Positions 58,962-64,000 of a stretch of 64,000 nucleotides of DNA are shown here, piece by piece. The translations under genes and the position numbers were made by a program. The stretch is from contig NZ_CP060092.1 in the NCBI RefSeq assembly GCF_014217335.1, positions 2,063,501 through 2,127,500 of the forward strand. Reading direction: 5' to 3'. This DNA is from Teredinibacter purpureus. Its GTDB lineage: Bacteria; Pseudomonadota; Gammaproteobacteria; Pseudomonadales; Cellvibrionaceae. Positions within the stretch are counted from its first letter, which is position 1. Each line of letters begins with the position of its first letter. A model generated the notes under the pieces. The model did not search any database, was not told the DNA's origin, and saw nothing but the letters and a program-made list of their open reading frames with translations.

Positions 58962-61000
58962 CGTCAAGTTTAATCTTGATGCATCTTGCAGGGTGCAAGT
59001 CCCTGTCGGGCAAGACCTAACCAGTCACCCGTATCGAGTGTTGCGCCTGTGGCGGAAGGCGGGAAGAAAAATGTATTTTTTTTTTCTCAAGAGCTTGAAC
59101 AAAACAGGTGAAGCGTACACAGAGAAATGTATAGGCCGTAGGGGTCACGCAGACCCTTAGAACTGGCATAGCAGACAGCTTCGAAATGAAAGTTGGGGTC
59201 GGCGAGGGGTTTAACGCCCGCCGAAGTCTACACAGAAGCATCCGTAACGGGTAAGGATGTGGAGGGCCTCCGGAGTCAAAAGGTTGTGGCATGTACATAG
59301 AGATGCATTTGAGAACTTGAGAGATCCATTTATTCCCCTTATGACATTAATTCCGATAACTGAATTGCTAGAGACACGAAGCGCTGTGGAAACAGGACTA
59401 CGCTGGTGCTTGGAATTAATTAAACTGCGTAAGGAAAGTTGCGAGTTCTGTAAAAGGAATAGCGACCGATGGTTAAGTGGAAGTCGGATCAACCATAGTA
59501 CTCTGAGGTTGGGAGAGCCAACTACATGGGGAAGGATTTGACGGGAGTACGTAGCTTGCAAAGGTCACTCATACCCGACGCTGAAGATTGGGAATACTTA
59601 GAGCTTCCCTCACTGCGAGGAATAGCCAAGAAAGCAAAGCAAGAACCAGAGTATCGCTTTCGAGATTTGTCGCGCTGCTTAGATAAAGAACATCTAGCGC
59701 ACGCATTTGGTCGCATGAACAAGAAGGCAGCCCCTGGAGTGGACAACGTCACCTACCAGGACTATCAGAAACATTTTGATAGCAACACTGACGACTTAAT
59801 TGAGCGATTAAAAAGACAGAGCTACAAAGCGAGGCTGGTGAAAAGGAAACACATACCTAAAGCACCTGGAAAAACGAGGCCCTTAGGGCTTCCTGTGTTG
59901 GAGGACAAGCTTCTTCAGACCGCAGGGAGTTATTTATTGGGAGCAATATACGAGCAAGACTTCTATGACTTTAGTTATGGCTATCGACCCAACCGCGATG
60001 CACGTCGAGCGGCTGATGACCTAGCCGTCAGACTCCAGTTTGGACGTATTAAATATATCGTAGAGGCGGATATAAAAGGATTTTTCAATCATATTGATCA
60101 TGATATCTTACTTGAATTTATTGCAAAACGCGTGGATGACAAACGATTTTTACGTTTGATATCCAAGTGGCTGAAAGCCGGTATATTAGAAGAAGATGGT
60201 GAAGTGGTGGTGCCTGAAGAGGGGACACCGCAAGGGGGAAGTATCTCACCGATACTCGCCAACATCTATCTTCACAACGTAATCGATGAGTGGTTTGAAG
60301 AAGAAGTAAAGCCCCGATGCGACGGCGATGTATTTATCTGCCGGTACGCAGATGATTTTGTCTGTGGTTTTCAGTACAAAAGCGACGCAGAGAAGTTCTA
60401 CGAGGTTTTGCCAAAGAGGTTGACGAAGTATAACCTTGAGGTGGCCGAAGAGAAAACAAACTGTATCCGGTTCAGTCGATTTAATCCAACGATGGAGAGC
60501 GCATTCACCTTCCTGAGTTTTGACTTCTATTGGGAGAAAGACAAAGGTGGAGAGGCGCGATTGTTCCGTCGAACAGCAAGAAAAAAGTTACACACTACGA
60601 AAGCAAGCTACAGTGAATTTATTAAAAAGTTTCGACATATGAAAACGTCGGAGTTAATGGATTTACTGACAGTGAAGCTACGAGGGCACAATAATTATTT
60701 TGGTGCAGTCGGGAACTTCTATAGCCTGTACTCGGTATACGATCACGTAGTAAAATTGCTGTACAAATGGTTAAATCGGCGTAGCGGAAGGAAAAGTATC
60801 ACGTGGGCCAATCTTAAGCGGCTTATTAAATACCGATCGCTCGCGTTTCCTCAGTGCAAACAAAGACAAACGGATAAACGGGTATGGATGTAATGATGGA
60901 AGCTATGCACTGCGAGAGCGAGTACAACCGAGGAGCCGGATGCGGGAAAACCGCACGTCCGGATCTGCATGGGGGGTTCTATGTAAATGGGATTCCTACC
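58959..61000 (+). mobile_element. Group II intron (ends approximate)
   Basis: The 5' side shows GAGCGTCAAG..CTTGA followed by CAGGGTGCAAGTCCCTGTCG, the conserved domain I opening of bacterial group II introns. The 3' side shows domain V at 60932-60965 (GAGCCGGATGCGGGAAAACC then GCACGTCCGGATC) and a short domain VI to about 61000. The RT gene lies between. The intron begins at the attC right core and has the same orientation as the cassettes. Confidence 0.85.
59526..60893 (+). CDS. Group II intron reverse transcriptase/maturase
   Basis: 455 residues. RT motifs: KKAAPGVDNVTYQDY (about 75-88), PLGLPVLEDKLLQTA, DFSYGYRPNRDARRA (about 152-165), VEADIKGFFNHIDHD (Asp of palm, about 181), EEGTPQGGSISPILANIYLH (about 235-255) and CRYADDFVCGF (YADD, about 274). 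A thumb/X maturase region follows. No HNH endonuclease domain, so retrohoming would rely on single-stranded or transient targets. Confidence 0.93.
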   Translation: MGKDLTGVRSLQRSLIPDAEDWEYLELPSLRGIAKKAKQEPEYRFRDLSRCLDKEHLAHAFGRMNKKAAPGVDNVTYQDYQKHFDSNTDDLIERLKRQSYKARLVKRKHIPKAPGKTRPLGLPVLEDKLLQTAGSYLLGAIYEQDFYDFSYGYRPNRDARRAADDLAVRLQFGRIKYIVEADIKGFFNHIDHDILLEFIAKRVDDKRFLRLISKWLKAGILEEDGEVVVPEEGTPQGGSISPILANIYLHNVIDEWFEEEVKPRCDGDVFICRYADDFVCGFQYKSDAEKFYEVLPKRLTKYNLEVAEEKTNCIRFSRFNPTMESAFTFLSFDFYWEKDKGGEARLFRRTARKKLHTTKASYSEFIKKFRHMKTSELMDLLTVKLRGHNNYFGAVGNFYSLYSVYDHVVKLLYKWLNRRSGRKSITWANLKRLIKYRSLAFPQCKQRQTDKRVWM

Positions 61001-61041
61001 ATAACTGCGTCAAACAAACTATTAGATTATGGAGTGGTCTC

Positions 61042-62175
61042 ATGAATAAAAGAAAAAACAGTAAAGTGGCTATCAAATTAATAGGAGCTATTTGTTCATT
61101 TTTTATCGCTCACTTCGCGTACGCATCAAATGATACAAAGCCTGACGCTTCTATTTACGTAGATTCACTAGAAAACTACGTTAAAGAAATCTCGGCACCG
61201 TCTCTTCCAGGGTTTTCATACTTAATTTCGAAGCACGGAAAAATCATTTCAAAAGGCAGCTTTGGTTTAGCTGATGTGGAAAAGGGTATTAAAAACAGTG
61301 AGGATACTGTTTACAGAGTCGCCTCAATCACCAAACAATTCACCGCTGTATCTGTGTTAATTCTTGCTAATGAAGGAAAGTTGTCAATAGGCGATAAGCT
61401 GAGTAAGTTTTTTCCAAATCTACCAAATTCGTCGAAGATAACTATTCTAAACTTGCTAACTCATACTTCGGGGATGTGGGATCAGGAAAGAGATGAAGAT
61501 TTTCCATTCCCTATTGATCAATATGTAGAGCCTCAAGAGCACCTGTCGTATATATCTAAAAAAGGCGTTTTTTTCGAACCTGGTAAGGAGTGGCGGTATA
61601 GCAGCAATGGTTACTTTGTTCTAGGGCTAATCGTTGAAAAGGTGAGTGGCCAGTCGCTCGATTCCTTTATGAGAGAGAGAATATTCTCACCTCTTAAAAT
61701 GAATAATACGGGGCTTTACGCTAACCGATCTGAGAACCCATCAATTGCAGTAGGTTATGGGCTTAAAAACGAAAAGCCATATAGGGAGATAGATACAAAT
61801 ATGAAAACCTATAATGGTGCTGCTGCCCTTTGCTCAACAGTAAATGACCTTTTTATATGGAACGAAGCGCTTCATAACGGTAAGGTTTTACCCGAAGAGA
61901 CTTACAAGGAGTTCATTGAACCCTATAAATTTGATAATGGCTTCGTGCCTTCCGTCAAGTATGGATTCGGAGTTGGAGCGGAAATAGTGGGGGGGCATCT
62001 AACCTTGGGGCACCCAGGTCAGCTAAAGGGGTTTCAGTCAGACATTTTGAGATTGCCTAGCGAAGAGGTTAACGTTATTTTTCTATCAAATCTTAATGGA
62101 TACCAATTTCCGGTCAAATGGCGCGTCACTGATAAACTAATTAAAGCCCTTTACGGTGGCGTTGAAAAAGATTAA
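61042..62175 (+). CDS. Beta-lactamase-like serine hydrolase (class C/PBP4* family)
   Basis: 377 residues from ATG 61042; signal peptide through HFAYAS. Family motifs: SITKQF (S-x-x-K nucleophile) at about residues 96-101, YSSNGY (Y-x-N) near 190-195, and the H-x-G-type segment LGHPGQLKG near 340. Beta-lactamase/D-aminopeptidase/esterase members share this fold; the substrate cannot be told from sequence, and true AmpC enzymes have K-T-G where this has HPG. It follows the intron directly. No attC follows: an IS30 copy replaces it. Confidence 0.88.
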   Translation: MNKRKNSKVAIKLIGAICSFFIAHFAYASNDTKPDASIYVDSLENYVKEISAPSLPGFSYLISKHGKIISKGSFGLADVEKGIKNSEDTVYRVASITKQFTAVSVLILANEGKLSIGDKLSKFFPNLPNSSKITILNLLTHTSGMWDQERDEDFPFPIDQYVEPQEHLSYISKKGVFFEPGKEWRYSSNGYFVLGLIVEKVSGQSLDSFMRERIFSPLKMNNTGLYANRSENPSIAVGYGLKNEKPYREIDTNMKTYNGAAALCSTVNDLFIWNEALHNGKVLPEETYKEFIEPYKFDNGFVPSVKYGFGVGAEIVGGHLTLGHPGQLKGFQSDILRLPSEEVNVIFLSNLNGYQFPVKWRVTDKLIKALYGGVEKD

Positions 62176-62227
62176 TTATAAGTTCGACCTGAGTAGCTAT
62201 AAGAATTTAGTAGCTCCGACAAAACCG

Positions 62228-63311
62228 CCTAGTATCAACTTTGAACCGCGACAATAATAGTTAAAGTCCATAAAACATTTCCTCTGGTGTTCTGAAATCA
62301 AATCGTTTTCTTGGCCGCTGATTCAGTTTCAATGCAATTTGGTCACATTGTTGCTGAGTTAGTGATGCCATGCTTATAGTCTTGGGAAGGTATTGCCTTA
62401 TTAGCCCATTAATATTTTCATTGCTTCCTCGCTCCCATGAGTGGTATGGATTCGCGAAATAAAACGTAACGTTATGACGCTGTTCGATTTTTTCGTATTG
62501 ATGAAACTCGGTACCGTTATCAGCGGTAATTGTTTTTACCTGATTAACCTGTTTTTTGATTAGCTGAATAACTTTTCGATTTAACTCGTCAGTCGTACGG
62601 TTCCTAATTTTGCCAATGATCGTGTATTTACTTTTTCGATCAACTAACGTGACAATTGAATGTTGATCGCGTGAACCATGAACGGTATCAATTTCGAAAT
62701 GACCGATTCGGCTCTTATTTTCTGCCCCTAGAGGTCGCTCAGAGATATGGGCCTTATTGGCTAAAACGCCTCTAGAGTCAGGGCTTCTATATCTTTTTCG
62801 GCGTTTCTTGCTTGATTGACGTAAGTGCTTATAGAGATCCCCTGAATAAAACATGTTGTACCAAATATAGCGATAAATGGTCGAATGGCTGATTGATAAT
62901 ATATTGCACTTCTTAAGCCACAAGGAAACTTGTTCTGGACTCCAATCGAGGCGTATTAAGGCGATGACCATCTGAAGCTCGGTATCATTGAATTGCCATT
63001 TACGACGAGACTCCCTCCGTATTCGAGAGGTACGTTTTACTGCTCGCGCTGCGCAGTATTTACCGTCTGGGCGACGATTTCGTTTTAACTCTCTGGAGAT
63101 CGTGCAAGGATCGCGGCCTAAGGCCCGTGCAATATAGGCTTGAGATTTACGTTGCTTTAAATAGGCCGCTATAGTATATCTTTCATCAGTGGTGAGCTGG
63201 TGGTACATCATGAGGTTCCTCTTCTTGCCGGTCGAGAAAAACCATGAGTATCCCAGTTCACCCTATATGAAGTAAGATGCAGGCGTGTTGCACTTACTTT
63301 GCGAATTCGGC
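62228..63311 (-). mobile_element. IS30-family insertion sequence, copy 3, mosaic
   Basis: About 1084 bp. From about 62495 to the right end it is nearly identical to copies 1 and 2. The left portion (62228-62495) is clearly divergent, including the left end (CCTAGTATCAACTTTGAACC). No target duplication, and no attC next to it. Confidence 0.85.
62261..63211 (-). CDS. IS30-family transposase, mosaic C-terminus
   Basis: 316 residues. The first about 240 residues equal those of 37109-38056. The last about 75 differ (EKIEQRHNVTFYF ... NENINGLIRQYLPKTISMASLTQQQ), while the catalytic Glu region is kept. Intact frame, so probably functional. Simplest account: recombination between two related IS30 elements. 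Confidence 0.93.
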   Translation of the reverse strand: MMYHQLTTDERYTIAAYLKQRKSQAYIARALGRDPCTISRELKRNRRPDGKYCAARAVKRTSRIRRESRRKWQFNDTELQMVIALIRLDWSPEQVSLWLKKCNILSISHSTIYRYIWYNMFYSGDLYKHLRQSSKKRRKRYRSPDSRGVLANKAHISERPLGAENKSRIGHFEIDTVHGSRDQHSIVTLVDRKSKYTIIGKIRNRTTDELNRKVIQLIKKQVNQVKTITADNGTEFHQYEKIEQRHNVTFYFANPYHSWERGSNENINGLIRQYLPKTISMASLTQQQCDQIALKLNQRPRKRFDFRTPEEMFYGL

Positions 63312-63342
63312 CTTTTCCATACTTGTAAGTGAGAATTAATTA

Positions 63343-63813
63343 ATGAAATATATTTTTTTGGTGGTTTTTGTTTTTGTAGTCTCTTCCTGTGGCACTCTTC
63401 ATCAAACAATCCCAGATGGGTATGCGGGGAATACGGCAACCATTGTGGACTCTTATTCAAACTTCATACAGAATAAAGCTGATTACTTTGTTCTGACAAA
63501 AGTTGATGGAAAATTGATTGAAGATAGTTGGCGTAAAACAAGATCAAATCATTATGGTCGAGGATCGGTTTTTACCCCTAGTATTGTTAGCAGAGAGGTC
63601 TTACCCGTAAAGCAAAGGTTTACATTAGAAGGGCTAGTATACTATCCAACCGATGGGCAAGCGTTGTTTGGCGACAGCATGAAAATAGAAAAGAACATTG
63701 TGTTTACTCCTGTAGCAGGAGAGACATATTTTGTTAAGGGAGCTCTTAGCAGTGGCGGCTCAATGGTCTGGCTTGAGGACTCCAAAGGGAATATGGTTTT
63801 TGATGGCCAGTAA
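63343..63813 (+). CDS. Lipoprotein, unknown
   Basis: 156 residues; signal MKYIFLVVFVFVVSSC, lipid cysteine 16. The mature part reads GYAGNTATIVDSYSN and FTPVAGETYFVKGALSSGGSMVWLEDSKG, a beta-sandwich type shared with other small envelope lipoproteins. No attC core precedes it: the IS30 copy abuts its leader. Confidence 0.7.
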   Translation: MKYIFLVVFVFVVSSCGTLHQTIPDGYAGNTATIVDSYSNFIQNKADYFVLTKVDGKLIEDSWRKTRSNHYGRGSVFTPSIVSREVLPVKQRFTLEGLVYYPTDGQALFGDSMKIEKNIVFTPVAGETYFVKGALSSGGSMVWLEDSKGNMVFDGQ

Positions 63814-63821
63814 AAATATAG

Positions 63822-63924
63822 AGCTAACAAGGTTATCAAATTCCCCCGTAAGCTGTCTTGGTTTTTGAAAAAATACGCAAAAACACAAGCCATCTTACTC
63901 CGGCAATTGTTACTGGCGTTATAA
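63822..63924 (+). repeat. attC, last complete site in the window
   Basis: 103 bp; AGCTAAC ... GTTATAA; GTAAGCTGTCTTGG arm as in 34451 and 48448. Confidence 0.88.
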
Positions 63925-63957
63925 GCTCTCGAACTGCTTAAGGAAATCAATAAGTTT

Positions 63958-64000
63958 ATGATTTGGAACTTCGACCCAGTATTATTTTCATATGGACCGA
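63958..64000 (+). CDS. Partial gene, start of an Lgt-like protein
   Basis: Only 14 codons: MIWNFDPVLFSYGP, after AAGGAAATC. The pattern FDPVLFSYGP resembles the N-terminus of prolipoprotein diacylglyceryl transferase (Lgt). Too short for more than a hint; the frame runs off the window. Confidence 0.4.
   Translation, partial: MIWNFDPVLFSYGP

Larger units (their letters stand above)
7008..64000 (+). mobile_element. Integron gene-cassette array (superintegron/CALIN-like)
   Basis: About 80 cassettes in one orientation, each usually one small plus-strand gene plus an attC. About 78 attC sites are recognisable by a left core ending in AAC (mostly TAACAA) and a right core GTTRRRY (mostly GCGTTA). 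A right-core-like GTTGAAT at 7008-7014 precedes the first cassette gene and is taken as the tentative left edge. The array runs off the right end. No integrase gene was found. Confidence 0.93.

Noticed and set aside
54741..60965. CRISPR array
   Set aside because: The many regularly recurring TAACAA/GCGTTA motifs are attC cores with gene-sized spacing and inverted arms, not short direct repeats with short spacers.
61042..62175. A true AmpC resistance gene
   Set aside because: SxxK and YxN motifs are present, but the third motif is HPG-like rather than KTG, so the substrate may not be a beta-lactam; kept as serine hydrolase.

Overview
The window is the edge of a chromosome next to a very large, gene-dense integron cassette array. 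The host looks like a marine or aquatic gammaproteobacterium: the left end carries a Pseudomonas-type pilY1-pilY2-pilE tail, then a CYTH/CHAD pair and an SMP-30/gluconolactonase gene, and the DNA is moderately AT-rich. A Cellvibrionaceae-like host is a guess from this context only.

Region 1 (1-5938) is ordinary chromosome: type IV pilus tip/biogenesis genes (+), a convergent CHAD-CYTH pair (-; the CYTH gene has a frameshift at an A9 run), and a sugar-lactone hydrolase (+). Region 2 (about 5984-7008) is about 1 kb in which I see no convincing gene.

Region 3 (about 7008 to the right end, open) is the array: about 80 cassettes, nearly all with one small plus-strand gene followed by an attC site. 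I placed about 78 attC sites by their paired cores (RYYYAAC ... GTTRRRY, usually TAACAA ... GCGTTA), with inverted arms between. No integron integrase gene and no clear attI is visible, so within this window the array is a CALIN-like block (attC cluster lacking an integrase) or the distal part of a superintegron. Ten cassettes are present twice; where duplicates are dispersed, identity stops at the G|TT recombination point, which points to integrase-mediated copying. Most products are small exported proteins, lipoproteins or membrane proteins of unknown function. Recognisable ones include a GNAT acetyltransferase, DUF3592, DUF2071-like, DUF4160, an LRAT/NlpC-like protein, an MreB-like actin fragment (tandem duplicate), Imm7/Imm32-like immunity proteins, a HEPN-like protein with a zinc ribbon and, directly next to it, a TIR-like nucleotide-binding protein, a proteasome-like protein, and a class C beta-lactamase-like serine hydrolase.

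Mobile elements sit in the array: two IS3-family elements (one inside an attC, one inside a gene), three IS30-family copies (one split by an IS66-family element, one mosaic), an IS91-family element with a tyrosine recombinase, and a group II intron directly behind an attC. Two IS30 copies lie at the same distance and orientation from the AAC of an attC core. Several cassettes carry nonsense or frameshift lesions. The best candidate for an undescribed system is the adjacent HEPN-like / TIR-like cassette pair at 43271-45190; the best new mechanistic signals are attC-directed IS30 insertion and the exchange of near-identical attC sites among unrelated genes.
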